A stretch of DNA of 64,000 nt from Campylobacteraceae bacterium (GCA_013373175.1 JABXII010000009.1:115633-179632), one strand, 5' to 3'; numbered from the stretch's first letter, positions 28,722 to 38,088 are shown. A program made the numbers and translations. The notes: generated from the letters alone by a model not told the origin.

Positions 28722-28748
28722 TGTCAAAGATATAAACTGGAGCATAAT

Positions 28749-29660
28749 TTGGGTTACGATTTAGAAAAAAAATTAGTTATAGCAATCTCTTCAAGAGCTT
28801 TGTTTAATTTAGAAGATGAGAATGAAATTTTTGAAAACAAAGGTCTTGATGAATATTATAAACATCAAATTGAAAGAGAAGATGAACTTATCCAAAAAGG
28901 AACAGGCTTTAGGCTTGTAAAAAATCTTCTTAAAATAAATGAGGATTTTCCTGAAAAACAAGTAGAAGTAATTATTCTTTCAAGAAATAATGCTGCAACT
29001 TCTTTAAGAATTACAAAATCTATTGAAAAATATGAATTAGATATAGCTAGATCTGCTTGGAGTGGAGGAAGTGATATTGCAAAATATCTTAAACCTTTTA
29101 AAGTAGATTTATTTTTATCAGCAAACGAAGTTGATGTTCAAAATTCAATTAATGAAGGTATTGCTGCTGCAAGAATTTTACCATATCAAGAAGATAAAGA
29201 TAGTTATTCAAATCAAGTGAAAATTGCTTTTGATGGTGATGCAGTTCTTTTTTCAGAGGAGTCTGAAATTATATATAAAACACAAGGCTTAGAAGCGTTT
29301 TTAGAGTATGAAAAGAAGAATGCAACAAATGCTTTAAAATCAGGACCTTTTGCCCAACTATTAAGACTTATTTCAAGTTTACAAGATAAGTATCCTGAAG
29401 AACAAACACCTATACGAACAGCCTTAATTACAGCTAGAAATTCACCTGCTCATGAAAGGGTGATTAGAACACTTTCTCAATGGGGTGTAAGATTAGATGA
29501 ATCATTTTTTCTAGGTGGAGTTGATAAGTATGAAGTAGTTGAAGCCTTTGGCGCAGATATTTTCTTTGATGACCAAGATGTTCATTTAGAAAATACTTCA
29601 AAGAGAACACCTAGTGCTAAAGTTCCTTACCACGATAATTCCATATTAAAAAAGATATAA
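28749..29660 (+). CDS. 5'-nucleotidase (PF06189-type)
   Basis: 303 residues from TTG at 28749, chosen because GGAG (28739-28742) is six bases upstream and the family-like sequence begins here (LGYDLEKKLVIAISSRALFN). An in-frame TTG 36 bases earlier lies at the promoter. Later motifs are VIILSRNNAATSLRI, KVDLFLSANEVDV, KIAFDGDAVLFSEE (acidic catalytic region) and IRTALITARNSPAHER. Family role: dephosphorylation of nucleoside 5'-monophosphates in the cytosol. Confidence 0.85.
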   Translation: MGYDLEKKLVIAISSRALFNLEDENEIFENKGLDEYYKHQIEREDELIQKGTGFRLVKNLLKINEDFPEKQVEVIILSRNNAATSLRITKSIEKYELDIARSAWSGGSDIAKYLKPFKVDLFLSANEVDVQNSINEGIAAARILPYQEDKDSYSNQVKIAFDGDAVLFSEESEIIYKTQGLEAFLEYEKKNATNALKSGPFAQLLRLISSLQDKYPEEQTPIRTALITARNSPAHERVIRTLSQWGVRLDESFFLGGVDKYEVVEAFGADIFFDDQDVHLENTSKRTPSAKVPYHDNSILKKI

Positions 29661-29706
29661 TTATGCAAAATAGATGTTAAAATAATAAAAACTATAAAGG
29701 AGAAAT

Positions 29707-30558
29707 ATGGAACAAGCAAAAACAGTATTTTTATTAACTCTTTTAACAGTATTATTTGTATTTATAGGTTACTCATTTGGAGGCTCAAATGGTATGCTTA
29801 TTGCTTTTCTTTTAGCAGGAGGAATGAACTTTTATGCATATTATTATTCTGATAAACAAGTATTAAAGCACTATAATGCAACGCCTATAGAGGATGTTTC
29901 TCATCCTGTATATAGAATAACACAAAAACTTGTGCAAAAAGCAGATTTGCCTATGCCAAAGGTTTATTTAATACCAGACCATACTCCAAATGCATTTGCA
30001 ACAGGAAGAAACCATGAGAATGCTGCAGTTGCAGTTACGATGGGATTATATGAAATGTTAAATGAAGATGAGTTAGAAGGGGTAATTGCACATGAATTAT
30101 CTCACATAAAACATTATGACATTTTAATTGGAACAATTGCAGCAGTATTTGCAGGTGCAATTGCTATGATTGCAAATATTATGCAGTTTTCAGCAATGTT
30201 TGGAGGAAACAACAGACAAGGTGCTCATCCAATAGTAATGATAATCATGGCTATAATTTTACCTTTAGCTGCTTCAATTATTCAAATGAGTGTAAGTAGA
30301 AGTAGAGAATATATGGCAGATGAAGGTGCTGCAAGGATGACTAGAAATCCAGCAGGTCTTCAAAGTGCTTTATCAAAATTAGAAAATTATGCAAGAAGAG
30401 GGCATGAAATAAATAATGCAACAGAGCAAACAGCTCATATGTTTATTATAAATCCTTTTTCAGGAAAGAAAAGCTCTTTTGGAGATTTTTTTAGAACTCA
30501 TCCAACTACTGAAGATAGAATAGCTAGATTAGAAGAGTTAAAACATGAGTTTCAATAA
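29707..30558 (+). CDS. htpX: Membrane protease HtpX
   Basis: 283 residues. Two N-terminal membrane segments (about 6-25 and 29-46) are followed by the zinc-metalloprotease motif HELSH at residues 129-133, two further membrane segments, and a third-ligand region [13 protein letters not shown]. HtpX degrades damaged or misfolded inner-membrane proteins from the cytoplasmic side. AAAGGAG precedes the ATG. It shares a terminator with the convergent DUF134 gene. Confidence 0.95.
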   Translation: MEQAKTVFLLTLLTVLFVFIGYSFGGSNGMLIAFLLAGGMNFYAYYYSDKQVLKHYNATPIEDVSHPVYRITQKLVQKADLPMPKVYLIPDHTPNAFATGRNHENAAVAVTMGLYEMLNEDELEGVIAHELSHIKHYDILIGTIAAVFAGAIAMIANIMQFSAMFGGNNRQGAHPIVMIIMAIILPLAASIIQMSVSRSREYMADEGAARMTRNPAGLQSALSKLENYARRGHEINNATEQTAHMFIINPFSGKKSSFGDFFRTHPTTEDRIARLEELKHEFQ

Positions 30559-30577
30559 GAGGTAACTCTTATTGAAA
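30550..30577. terminator. Bidirectional terminator between htpX and the DUF134 gene
   Basis: A perfect 12-bp stem, 30550-30561 with 30566-30577, closes a GTAA loop. It spans the stop codons of both convergent genes. Confidence 0.75.
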
Positions 30578-31159
30578 TATATCTACTAGCTTATCTTCTG
30601 TAATCTCTGCTTGTAAGATTGGATAAATACCTTTAGCAATTAACGAGATTTTTAAATCATAATCTACATCTTCAAGTAAGAAATAGTTTGTTTTATAGTC
30701 ATATAAAACATCTGGCAATACATTACATGAAGCTTCATCTTCATTTTCAAACATTGGATTATTTATACAATTAGAAGACTTAAGCTTATAGTCTTTAATA
30801 AAATAAATCCAGATATATTTAGCAGTATCATCTGCATAGTCTAACTCTGTATTACTATTAGAGCATACAGCAATATGAAACTCATTTTTGATTTCATGTA
30901 CTTTAATATTACTACCTGTAATTAACGCAAGTGAAATCTTTTTTCTCGCACTTTTGATAATTCTTGCAAAAGTAGCTCTAGATACATTCATTTTTTTTGC
31001 AGCATCTTCTTGATACATACAAAATGAATCCATTAAATGAATTGCCTCAAGCTCTTCATGTAGTAAAATTACATCTTGTTTAGCCTTATGGTCTTTAGGT
31101 CCAAAATACTTAGACACGGGCTTTAGTTCAAGTTTTCTTTCAAGTTTTTCTCTAGCCAT
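30569..31159 (-). CDS. DUF134-family HTH regulator with NifX-like C-terminal domain
   Basis: 196 residues. The N-terminal part (about 1-90) matches DUF134: KYFGPKDHKAKQDVILLHEE, EAIHLMDSFCMYQEDAAKKM, then the recognition helix NVSRATFARIIKSARKKI. From about residue 98 the pattern FHIAVCSNSN, DYADDTAKYIWIYFI and KGIYPILQAE looks like a diverged dinitrogenase Fe-Mo cofactor (NifX/NifB-type) domain, a fusion known for this family. The gene is divergent from a stand-alone NifX-like gene across 368 bases. It is therefore a candidate regulator of that gene; this is inference. Confidence 0.82.
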   Translation of the reverse strand: MAREKLERKLELKPVSKYFGPKDHKAKQDVILLHEELEAIHLMDSFCMYQEDAAKKMNVSRATFARIIKSARKKISLALITGSNIKVHEIKNEFHIAVCSNSNTELDYADDTAKYIWIYFIKDYKLKSSNCINNPMFENEDEASCNVLPDVLYDYKTNYFLLEDVDYDLKISLIAKGIYPILQAEITEDKLVDIFQ

Positions 31160-31214
31160 TTATTACCTTGTAGTTTATATAATTTGATTTTATCATAAAA
31201 TATTTAAAATATAC

Positions 31215-31273
31215 TTGACATATGCTCAAAAAGTTGTTATAATTCGGTCATATGTTCATTAAGTGATTATAAC
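31215..31273 (+). promoter_or_regulatory. Consensus sigma70 promoter with two operator-like repeats 30 bp apart
   Basis: TTGACA (31215-31220), a 17-base spacer and TATAAT (31238-31243) form a perfect promoter. Two imperfect 25-base direct repeats, 31219-31243 and 31249-31273, agree at 19 of 25 positions. Each opens with the palindrome CATATG and contains TCA, AAGT and TTATAA blocks. The period of 30 bases puts both copies on nearly the same helix face. The first covers the promoter and the second the start of the transcript, as expected for a repressor site. Confidence 0.7.
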
Positions 31274-31527
31274 ATTCATTCCTACATATTTGTAAAGTAA
31301 GTTTGTGTGATCTTCTTTTTTAGTGTGACCTTAATTGGTTTCTTATTTTACAGATTAAATATATTATATTTGCTTATATGGAATATATTTTTAAACATCA
31401 GTTACAATTAGAAATAAAAATATATAATTGTCTTTTCCCTAGTCATTACTTTTTTTCACTCTTTCTATTTTGTACTGATGTTTTGAAACTTCTCAAACAA
31501 TCTATCTATTAATAAAAAGGATCTGCT
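31274..31527 (+). other. Long AT-rich leader of the NifX-like gene
   Basis: About 275 bases separate the predicted transcription start (near 31250) from the ATG at 31528. The stretch is AT-rich with T-rich blocks around 31440-31475. I see no convincing hairpin, tRNA or known riboswitch. A 44-codon frame at 31378-31512 lacks a ribosome binding site. The leader could hold a small RNA or post-transcriptional control, but nothing shows it directly. Confidence 0.35.
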
Positions 31528-31863
31528 ATGAATAGAATAGTATTCCCTACAAATGAAAATATGAGTTACTTATCTAAAGTAGAAAGCTCATTTGAAGAAT
31601 CTAATTACCTTACGGTATTAGATGTTACAGGTCAAAATATAACAGAAGTTAAATTAATTAAGAATACTCATCCTCATACAACTGATGATATCATAAAAGA
31701 GTGTAAAGAAAACCATTTTAATGTATTAATTCTACCAAAAGAAGAAAACCTTCCTATAAAAGAGTTAAAAGAAAATGGTACTTCAGTTTTTATAGCTTCA
31801 GAACACAAAAATGTATTAACTACATTTAGTGATTTTGTGCAAGATAAATTAAAACGAGCATAA
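31528..31863 (+). CDS. NifX/NifB-type (dinitrogenase Fe-Mo cofactor) domain protein
   Basis: A 111-residue single-domain protein. IVFPTNENMSYLSKVESSFE, NYLTVLDV, VKLIKNTHPH, FNVLILPKEE and NGTSVFIA follow the strand-helix layout of PF02579. The family includes cofactor carriers (NifX, NafY) and many proteins in non-nitrogen-fixing bacteria with unknown metal-cluster roles. No nif genes are in this window, so a nitrogenase role is not supported. AAAGGA precedes the ATG. A DUF134 regulator with a similar domain lies divergently upstream. Confidence 0.7.
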   Translation: MNRIVFPTNENMSYLSKVESSFEESNYLTVLDVTGQNITEVKLIKNTHPHTTDDIIKECKENHFNVLILPKEENLPIKELKENGTSVFIASEHKNVLTTFSDFVQDKLKRA

Positions 31864-31867
31864 AAAA

Positions 31868-31884
31868 AGCGGGATAAACCCGCT
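31868..31884 (-). terminator. Intrinsic terminator at the end of the aroC operon
   Basis: AGCGGG and CCCGCT pair around a 5-base loop. On the minus strand the hairpin is followed by a run of seven T, making a good terminator for transcripts reading left from aroC. A second stem (31885-31891 with 31907-31913) lies just upstream of it. Confidence 0.7.
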
Positions 31885-31960
31885 ATCCTTTCAACTTGAC
31901 CAAAGTAAAGGATTAAGTAAATAGTACAAAAAAAATCTTAATAGTAAGTAAATTATCTAA

Positions 31961-33034
31961 CTAGTTATAAACTTTTTTTATATTTTCAATTTTACTACTC
32001 ATATTTAATAATAGCATATCTGCAATAACTAAAGACATCATTGATTCAGCAACAACACTTCCTCTAATAGCAACACAAGGGTCATGTCTACCTTTAAGTT
32101 CACAGTCAACTTCATTTTGATTTACATCTACAGTTTCTTGTTTAATAAAAATAGATGGAGTAGGTTTAAAATATACTTTAGTATCAATATCAGCCCCTGT
32201 ACTAATACCACCTAAGATACCACCACTATGGTTTGTTTTGAAACCATCTGCTCGCATTTGGTCATTATTTTCATTACCTTTTTTAGAGCTTGATTCAGTT
32301 CCATCGCCAATTTCAACAGCTTTAACAGCATTAATTCCCATCATAGCATTTGCAATTTGTGCATCAAGTCTGTTATATAAAGGTTCACCAAGTCCTGCAG
32401 GAGCATTTTTAACTCTTACAAAAGCAACACCACCAACTGAGTTATGCTCTTTCTTTGCATTTATAATAGCTTCTTTTTGAAACTCTTCTTTATTTTTATC
32501 TAAAGTATATATTTCAGATGTTTTAGCAAATTCAAAATCTAGTTTTGAAGACTTTATTCCATCAATTTCACAAATACCACTTACAACTTCAATATCTAAC
32601 TCTTTTAATAAAAGCTTTGCAATAGCTCCAGCTGCAACTCTTGCAGCAGTTTCTCTTGCAGAACTTCTTCCTCCACCTCTGTAGTCTCTATGTCCATATT
32701 TCTCAAAATATGTATAATCTGCATGACCTGGTCTAAATAGGTCTTTTACATTTGTATAGTCTCTACTTTTTTGGTTTTCATTAAATATAACCATTGAGAT
32801 AGGAGTACCCGTTGTTTTACCTTCAAATACACCACTTAGAATTTCTACTTTGTCAGACTCTTTTCTAGGTGTTGCATAGGCATTTTGCCCAGGTTTCCTT
32901 CTGTCCATTTCTGCTTGGATAAAGTTTTCATCAACTGTAATCCCAGCAGGAACTCCATCAACAATACATCCTAAAGCTCTTCCATGACTTTCTCCAAAAG
33001 TTGTGAACTTTAGTTTATTTCCAAAACTATTCAT
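31961..33034 (-). CDS. aroC: Chorismate synthase
   Basis: 357 residues: [22 protein letters not shown] at the N terminus, MDRRKPGQ, and [20 protein letters not shown], all FMN/EPSP-binding signatures. It converts 5-enolpyruvylshikimate-3-phosphate to chorismate, the last common step of aromatic synthesis, with reduced FMN. It overlaps rnc by one base (TAATG) and ends the lapB-like/rnhA/rnc/aroC transcript. The same order occurs in C. jejuni. Confidence 0.97.
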   Translation of the reverse strand: MNSFGNKLKFTTFGESHGRALGCIVDGVPAGITVDENFIQAEMDRRKPGQNAYATPRKESDKVEILSGVFEGKTTGTPISMVIFNENQKSRDYTNVKDLFRPGHADYTYFEKYGHRDYRGGGRSSARETAARVAAGAIAKLLLKELDIEVVSGICEIDGIKSSKLDFEFAKTSEIYTLDKNKEEFQKEAIINAKKEHNSVGGVAFVRVKNAPAGLGEPLYNRLDAQIANAMMGINAVKAVEIGDGTESSSKKGNENNDQMRADGFKTNHSGGILGGISTGADIDTKVYFKPTPSIFIKQETVDVNQNEVDCELKGRHDPCVAIRGSVVAESMMSLVIADMLLLNMSSKIENIKKVYN

Positions 33035-33711
33035 TAAACTTTTCCTTTTAGCTTGTCAATTGCTATTTTTGCAACTGCTTGTTGAGCTAGTTTTTTACTT
33101 TTTCCTATAGCTTTACCATAAGATTTCCCATCAATCCAAATTGATACTTCAAACTCTTTTTTATGGTCAGGTCCATATGAACCTTCAATTTTATATTCTG
33201 GAATTGTTCCAAATTGGGCTTGAGTAATCTCTTGTAAAGCAGTTTTATAATCACTAAATAGTACATCAAGATTAATTTTGTCATATGACTCTTCTAAAAG
33301 TTTTAAAATAATAGGCTTTAAAACTTCTAATCCTGATTCTAAATACACTGCACCCATTATTGCTTCAAAAGCATCTGAAAGAATAGAAGCTTTACTTCTA
33401 CCTTTGTTTCTTTCTTCTGCATTTGAGATATAAATATAATCACCTAATTTAATTTGGTTAGCAAGTTTTGTGAAACCTGTTTCATTAACTAAACTTGCTC
33501 TTATTTTAGAAAGTTCACCTTCATTTGACTTTGGAAACTTTTTAAATAAATATTCTCCAACTATTAAATTTAATACAGCGTCACCTAAGAACTCTAGCCT
33601 CTCATTATTGTAAGGCTTTTTATAGCTCTTATGTGTAAGTGCTTCGATTATCAGATCCTTGTTTTTAAACTGATAATCCAAACACTTTTCTAATTTTGAA
33701 TAATCATCCAT
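33034..33711 (-). CDS. rnc: Ribonuclease III
   Basis: 225 residues. [20 protein letters not shown] is the RNase III signature with catalytic acidic residues; a second acidic site lies at [14 protein letters not shown]. The C-terminal double-stranded RNA-binding domain (about 155-222) ends with [16 protein letters not shown]. It processes rRNA precursors and structured RNAs. It overlaps rnhA by eight bases. Confidence 0.97.
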   Translation of the reverse strand: MDDYSKLEKCLDYQFKNKDLIIEALTHKSYKKPYNNERLEFLGDAVLNLIVGEYLFKKFPKSNEGELSKIRASLVNETGFTKLANQIKLGDYIYISNAEERNKGRSKASILSDAFEAIMGAVYLESGLEVLKPIILKLLEESYDKINLDVLFSDYKTALQEITQAQFGTIPEYKIEGSYGPDHKKEFEVSIWIDGKSYGKAIGKSKKLAQQAVAKIAIDKLKGKV

Positions 33712-34153
33712 TATTCTCTCCTTTTAATTTTTCTGCTTCAGTACGTGCAAGTATATCACATCTTTCATTATGAAAATGTCCAGCATGCCCTTTAACCCAA
33801 TTTGCTATTATAGTATGTTTTTCTGAAACATTTATATATTCTTGCCATAATTCGATATTTTTAACTGGTTTTTTAGCAGAGTTTTTCCAATTGTTTCGAA
33901 CCCACCCACTTAACCATTCATTTATTCCTTTTACTACATAAGTAGAATCTGAAATAATATTTACTTTACAAGGTTCTTTTAAAGCCTTAAGACCTTCAAT
34001 TACACCTTTAAGCTCCATTTGGTTATTTGTTGTATTATCTTGAGCTCCACTTAACTCTTTTTCTGTTCCTTTGTACTCTAAGATTGTACCCCAGCCACCA
34101 GGTCCTGGGTTTCCTAAAGAGGAACCATCACTGTAAAGATTGATTTCTTTCAA
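33704..34153 (-). CDS. rnhA: Ribonuclease HI
   Basis: 149 residues: [17 protein letters not shown] with the first catalytic Asp, [16 protein letters not shown] with the catalytic Glu, [14 protein letters not shown] with a catalytic Asp, and [14 protein letters not shown] with the C-terminal His/Asp. It cleaves RNA in RNA:DNA hybrids. It overlaps rnc by 8 bases and the upstream TPR gene by 26. The organism therefore has both RNase HI and RNase HII in this window. Confidence 0.97.
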   Translation of the reverse strand: MKEINLYSDGSSLGNPGPGGWGTILEYKGTEKELSGAQDNTTNNQMELKGVIEGLKALKEPCKVNIISDSTYVVKGINEWLSGWVRNNWKNSAKKPVKNIELWQEYINVSEKHTIIANWVKGHAGHFHNERCDILARTEAEKLKGENNG

Positions 34154-35177
34154 CTAAATCCTTTGTCAGATGGTGTTTCACATCAAATGTTAATATACTT
34201 TGGCAGTTTGGACATCTAGCTTCAAACATAGGATGAATGTGTTTACATGAAGAACAAATAAACTCAAAATCAATAGTTGCAGGAATTTTATGTTCATGGT
34301 TATTTAATGCAAGTAGAATATCAAAAACAAAATCATCACTGTGGTCTATGTTGTTTAAATATCCTTTTGCATTAAATAGTTCTGTTAAAAAACTATCTTC
34401 TGAAACTTTTTCAAAATCAATATCTTCAAAGTTTAAGTACCACATTAAGTCAATTAATTTTGAAGTATTAAAAAGTTTTATGTTTTCCCAAAAGAACTCT
34501 TTATTATATGTTAGATAAAACTTAGCAATTAGCCTTTGAACATCTGGATTATTCTTTAAAATGTCAAGTAGTTCATTGCTTTTCTTTTCAAATGATGTTA
34601 TTGGGTCATTTATTATAATAAGAGTTTCAATAAATAGTTTATCCTTTGAGATTTTTTCTCCAAGTTCATCTAAGCAATCAATAACATCTTTTGCACTTTT
34701 ATAATCATTAAGTTTTTCATTTACAACTAATAAGTATTTTAATGCATAGGTATTTCTAGGTGAAAACTTTAAGATTTTTAAAAAAATCTCTTTTGCCCTT
34801 TGCATGAAACCACCCTTAAAATAAGTAGTTCCTAATAATTCTAAAAGTTCTTCTTTTTTTACTCTGTCAGTTACATGTTCTAAAAGTGCTAAATATACAG
34901 AAATTGCTTTGTTGTAATTACCTTTATGAATAAAAGTAGAAGCTAATAAAATAATAGAGTCAAAAGGAAGATTATAAGTTTTGTAAAGGTGTACATAATC
35001 CTCTTCTTTTAGTTTGCCAATTTCAAACCTTTTAAGAAGCTCTCGATAATCTTTTCTTGCTCTTCTTTCTTTATATACAGAGAAAGAATATGTTAAAAAT
35101 GAGATGGTAAAAATTAAAGTAAAAAATATAATTACACCAAAAAGTGGGTCCCTATATTCAATAATAAAACTATCCAA
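34128..35177 (-). CDS. LapB-like TPR protein with C-terminal zinc-ribbon
   Basis: 349 residues from a TTG start with AAGG upstream. One N-terminal membrane segment (about 11-34) is followed by TPR-type helices (about 70-250; for example NYNKAISVYLALLEHV) and a rubredoxin-like C-terminal pair CSSC and CPNC near residues 309-327. This is the architecture of LapB/YciM, which regulates lipopolysaccharide synthesis through LpxC turnover in E. coli. Whether that role holds in Campylobacterota is not shown. It heads the operon with rnhA, rnc and aroC. Confidence 0.8.
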   Translation of the reverse strand: MDSFIIEYRDPLFGVIIFFTLIFTISFLTYSFSVYKERRARKDYRELLKRFEIGKLKEEDYVHLYKTYNLPFDSIILLASTFIHKGNYNKAISVYLALLEHVTDRVKKEELLELLGTTYFKGGFMQRAKEIFLKILKFSPRNTYALKYLLVVNEKLNDYKSAKDVIDCLDELGEKISKDKLFIETLIIINDPITSFEKKSNELLDILKNNPDVQRLIAKFYLTYNKEFFWENIKLFNTSKLIDLMWYLNFEDIDFEKVSEDSFLTELFNAKGYLNNIDHSDDFVFDILLALNNHEHKIPATIDFEFICSSCKHIHPMFEARCPNCQSILTFDVKHHLTKDLVERNQSLQ

Positions 35178-35246
35178 AAAATGCCTTAATTATAAAATAT
35201 AAAATATCATATCATAAAAGCACATATACTATTATAAATTTTTAGG

Positions 35247-35252
35247 TATAAT
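35247..35252 (+). promoter_or_regulatory. -10 element of dnaG, implying a leaderless mRNA
   Basis: TATAAT ends only six bases before the dnaG ATG at 35259, so transcription would begin at or next to the start codon. No ribosome binding site lies between them. Confidence 0.55.
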
Positions 35253-35258
35253 CCCAAA

Positions 35259-36893
35259 ATGATAACAAAAGAGTCAATAGAAAATTTAAAAAATCACCTA
35301 GATGTAGTAGATGTAGTATCTCAATATTTAGAACTAAAAAAAAGTGGAGCAAACTTCAAAGCTTGTTGTCCTTTTCATGGTGAAGAGACTCCTTCTTTTG
35401 TAGTTAGTCCTCAAAAACAAATCTACCACTGCTTTGGATGTGGAGCAGGTGGTGACTCAATAAAATTTGTAATGGAATATGAAAAACTTTCATACCCAGA
35501 AGCCTTAGAAAAATTAGCTTCAATGTACAATGTTAATTTAACATATGATAATGTAAATGAACAAAGACAAGACACAAGAGTTTTAGAAGAAGCAAATAAA
35601 TTTTATCAAAAACTATTTGTATCAAACTCTACTGCAAAAGAGTATATTAGAAGTAGGGGAATTTCAGAATTTTCAATTGAAAAATTTGAAATAGGCTATG
35701 CTCCTTATTCAAACGATACAATCAACTTTTTAAAAAACAATCATCTAAATCTTGCAGAAGCAAAAGATTTAGGCCTTATAGATACAGGACATAATGGTTT
35801 ATATTCAAGATTTATAGAAAGAATTACTTTTCCTATTTATTCACAAAGTGGAAAAGTTGTTGGTTTTGGTGGAAGAACAATCACTGGACACAATGCAAAA
35901 TATATTAACTCTCCTCAAACAAAACTGTTTAATAAATCAAAACTTTTATATGGATATAACTTAGCAAAAGAGAATATCTATAAGAAAAATAGAATGATAG
36001 TTACAGAAGGTTACTTAGATGTAATTATGCTTCATCAAGCAGGATTTAATACAGCAGTTGCAACTTTAGGAACAGCACTTACTAAAGATCATTTACCACT
36101 TTTAAGAAGGGGTGAACCTCAAATTATTTTAGCTTATGATGGAGATAAAGCAGGTTTAAATGCTGCATATAAAGCTTCTGTAATGCTTTCACAAGGAAAT
36201 TTTGAAGGTGGAGTTGTTATTTTTGGAGAAGGTAAAGACCCTGCTGATATGGTTAAAGAAGGTAAAATAGAAGAATTGAATAAAATCTTCTCAAATCCTC
36301 AAAATTTTATTTCATATACAATTGATTTTATAATTTCGAAATATGATATAAATATTCCAAGTCAAAAGCAAAAAGCCCTTATAGAAACAAATGATTATTT
36401 AAAAACTTTAAATGAATTATATCAAGATGAGTACAAAAGATATCTAGCACAAAAGCTAAATGTAAGAGAAAATCTTATTAAAGTTAGCTCTGATGTAGTT
36501 AGAAAAACTGATGTAAACCTAAGTAAAATTGACATAGCCGAACTTTGTATTATTAGGTCAATATTAGAAAATCCTAAAAGACTTGATATGGTCCTTGATA
36601 TAGTAGATGCAACGATGTTTGAACACCATAAAAATGAGTTTGAACTTTTAATAAGTGATCCTCAAAATATATCGTTAAATGCAATTTTATTAAATGATAA
36701 ACTTGAAGTTTATGATGAACAAAGATTAAAAGAGGAATTAATTGTTTTACTTTATACTTTTTATACAAAAAAATTGACTTCATTAAAATATGACCAAACT
36801 TTAAACTTAAGAGAAAAAGGTTTTAAATTAAGAAAAGTACAGGATAATTTGAGACAATTAAAACAAGGTAAACTTGTAAGTTACAATCTTTAA
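35259..36893 (+). CDS. dnaG: DNA primase
   Basis: 544 residues. The N-terminal zinc finger holds CCPFHGEETPSF and HCFGCGAGGD (about 37-67). The catalytic core has GFGGRTITGHNAKYINSP, and the Toprim region has VTEGYLDVIMLHQAGF and LAYDGDKAGLNAA. The C-terminal DnaB-binding part is somewhat shorter than in E. coli (581 residues total there). It makes RNA primers for replication. It is divergent from the lapB-like operon, as in C. jejuni. Confidence 0.97.
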   Translation: MITKESIENLKNHLDVVDVVSQYLELKKSGANFKACCPFHGEETPSFVVSPQKQIYHCFGCGAGGDSIKFVMEYEKLSYPEALEKLASMYNVNLTYDNVNEQRQDTRVLEEANKFYQKLFVSNSTAKEYIRSRGISEFSIEKFEIGYAPYSNDTINFLKNNHLNLAEAKDLGLIDTGHNGLYSRFIERITFPIYSQSGKVVGFGGRTITGHNAKYINSPQTKLFNKSKLLYGYNLAKENIYKKNRMIVTEGYLDVIMLHQAGFNTAVATLGTALTKDHLPLLRRGEPQIILAYDGDKAGLNAAYKASVMLSQGNFEGGVVIFGEGKDPADMVKEGKIEELNKIFSNPQNFISYTIDFIISKYDINIPSQKQKALIETNDYLKTLNELYQDEYKRYLAQKLNVRENLIKVSSDVVRKTDVNLSKIDIAELCIIRSILENPKRLDMVLDIVDATMFEHHKNEFELLISDPQNISLNAILLNDKLEVYDEQRLKEELIVLLYTFYTKKLTSLKYDQTLNLREKGFKLRKVQDNLRQLKQGKLVSYNL

Positions 36894-36952
36894 TTAAATA
36901 TTTAAGAAAATAGTATATAATTTTTCTAAATTTAAGTTTTTAGGAAATATAG

Positions 36953-37336
36953 ATGGAAAAAATTAACTCTAAAAAATTACCAGAAGCAATTGGGCCTTAT
37001 TCTCAAGCAGTTAAAGCAAATGGTTTAATTTATACTTCAGGGCAAGTACCTTTAGATGTAGATGGAAATATGGTTGAAAGAGATATTAAGGTTCAAACAA
37101 GACAAGTATTTGAAAACTTAAGAAATCTACTTGATGATGCATTATGTGGTATGGATAATGTAATTAAAATAACTATTTATTTAGAAAATATGGACGATTT
37201 TGCTGTAGTAAATGTTCTTTGTGCAGAAGCATTTGGTGATCATAAACCAGTTAGAACTACTATTTCAGCAAAAGGTTTACCAATGAATTCAATGATTGTA
37301 ATTGATGCAATTGCTCAGCCATACGATTATTATTAA
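36953..37336 (+). CDS. ridA: RidA family enamine/imine deaminase
   Basis: 127 residues: GPYSQAVKANGLIYTSGQVP near the N terminus, and KPVRTTISAKGLPMNSMIVI with the Arg that binds the carboxylate of the substrate. RidA hydrolyses reactive 2-aminoacrylate from pyridoxal enzymes and protects them. A -10 element (36916-36921) lies upstream. It appears to be a single-gene unit between dnaG and rplU. Confidence 0.95.
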   Translation: MEKINSKKLPEAIGPYSQAVKANGLIYTSGQVPLDVDGNMVERDIKVQTRQVFENLRNLLDDALCGMDNVIKITIYLENMDDFAVVNVLCAEAFGDHKPVRTTISAKGLPMNSMIVIDAIAQPYDYY

Positions 37337-37344
37337 AATAAACA

Positions 37345-37374
37345 TTTACACTTAAAGAAACTTTAAACTACAAT
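37345..37374 (+). promoter_or_regulatory. Candidate promoter of the rplU-rpmA operon
   Basis: TTTACA at 37345-37350 and TACAAT at 37369-37374 are 18 bases apart, 65 bases upstream of rplU. GTCCCGTT (37387-37394) downstream resembles the TCCCGTCC block after the promoter at the right edge of the window. Confidence 0.4.
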
Positions 37375-37439
37375 TGGATAGTATTCTGTCCCGTTAAAGC
37401 AAAAAGTTAATAAAGAATTGATAAGTTAGAGGAATAAAT

Positions 37440-37757
37440 ATGTACGCAATTATTAAGTGTGGTGGTAAGCAGTATAAAGTGACTGAAGGTGATGTTTTAG
37501 ATATCGATTATACTGGTCAAACTGCTAAAGAAACTCTTGAAATCACTGATGTTTTAGCTGTTAATGATGGTGAATTAAAAACTGGTGATGCTGTTTCTTC
37601 TGCAAAAGTTGAAGCAGAGGTTGTATTAGATGGAACTGGTGTAAATAGAGCTAAAAAAGTTATCATTTACAAAAAAAGAAGAAGAAAAGATTCTAAGTTA
37701 AAAAGAGGTTTCAGAAAAAGCTTCACTAAAATTAGAATTACTAAAATCGCTGCATAA
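37440..37757 (+). CDS. rplU: 50S ribosomal protein L21
   Basis: 105 residues: [20 protein letters not shown], then [20 protein letters not shown] and a basic C terminus. This is full-length L21, which binds 23S rRNA. GAGGAA precedes the ATG. It forms a two-gene unit with rpmA, 16 bases downstream, ended by a strong terminator. Confidence 0.98.
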   Translation: MYAIIKCGGKQYKVTEGDVLDIDYTGQTAKETLEITDVLAVNDGELKTGDAVSSAKVEAEVVLDGTGVNRAKKVIIYKKRRRKDSKLKRGFRKSFTKIRITKIAA

Positions 37758-37773
37758 TTTAAGGAGATAAGAA

Positions 37774-38028
37774 ATGGCTCACAAGAAAGGTCAAGGAAGT
37801 ACTCAAAATAATAGAGATTCAGCTGGAAAAAGACTTGGTGTTAAAAAATTTGGTGGAGAAACAGTAAGAGCTGGTAACATCATTATTAGACAAAGAGGTA
37901 CAAAAGTACACTGTGGAGAAAATGTAGGAATCGGAAGAGATCATACAATTTATGCACTAATTGATGGTGTAGTTAAATTTGACGTGAAAAGTAAAACAAG
38001 AAAAAAAGTTTCTGTATACGCTTCATAA
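37774..38028 (+). CDS. rpmA: 50S ribosomal protein L27
   Basis: 84 residues: [40 protein letters not shown] and [14 protein letters not shown]. This is standard L27, whose N terminus reaches the peptidyl-transferase centre. The N terminus is the short, uncleaved kind. AAGGAG lies before the start. Confidence 0.98.
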   Translation: MAHKKGQGSTQNNRDSAGKRLGVKKFGGETVRAGNIIIRQRGTKVHCGENVGIGRDHTIYALIDGVVKFDVKSKTRKKVSVYAS

Positions 38029-38052
38029 AAAGTTTAATTAAATAATTTTCTC

Positions 38053-38088
38053 AAAAGGGTGTAGTGCATTTTGCCTACACCCTTTTTT
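38053..38088 (+). terminator. Intrinsic terminator after rpmA
   Basis: A 12-bp stem, 38053-38064 with 38075-38086, includes the GC-rich core GGGTGTAG/CTACACCC. The loop is 10 bases, and a T run ends the right arm. This is a strong terminator 25 bases after rpmA. Confidence 0.9.

Noticed and set aside
31378..31512. 44-codon open frame in the leader of the NifX-like gene
   Set aside because: No ribosome binding site, no recognisable protein features, and such frames are expected by chance in AT-rich DNA.
34174..34189. Sequence resembling a parS site (TGTTTCAC followed by ATCAAATG)
   Set aside because: Only the left half fits the TGTTTCACGTGAAACA consensus, it is single, and it lies inside the lapB-like coding region far from parAB.
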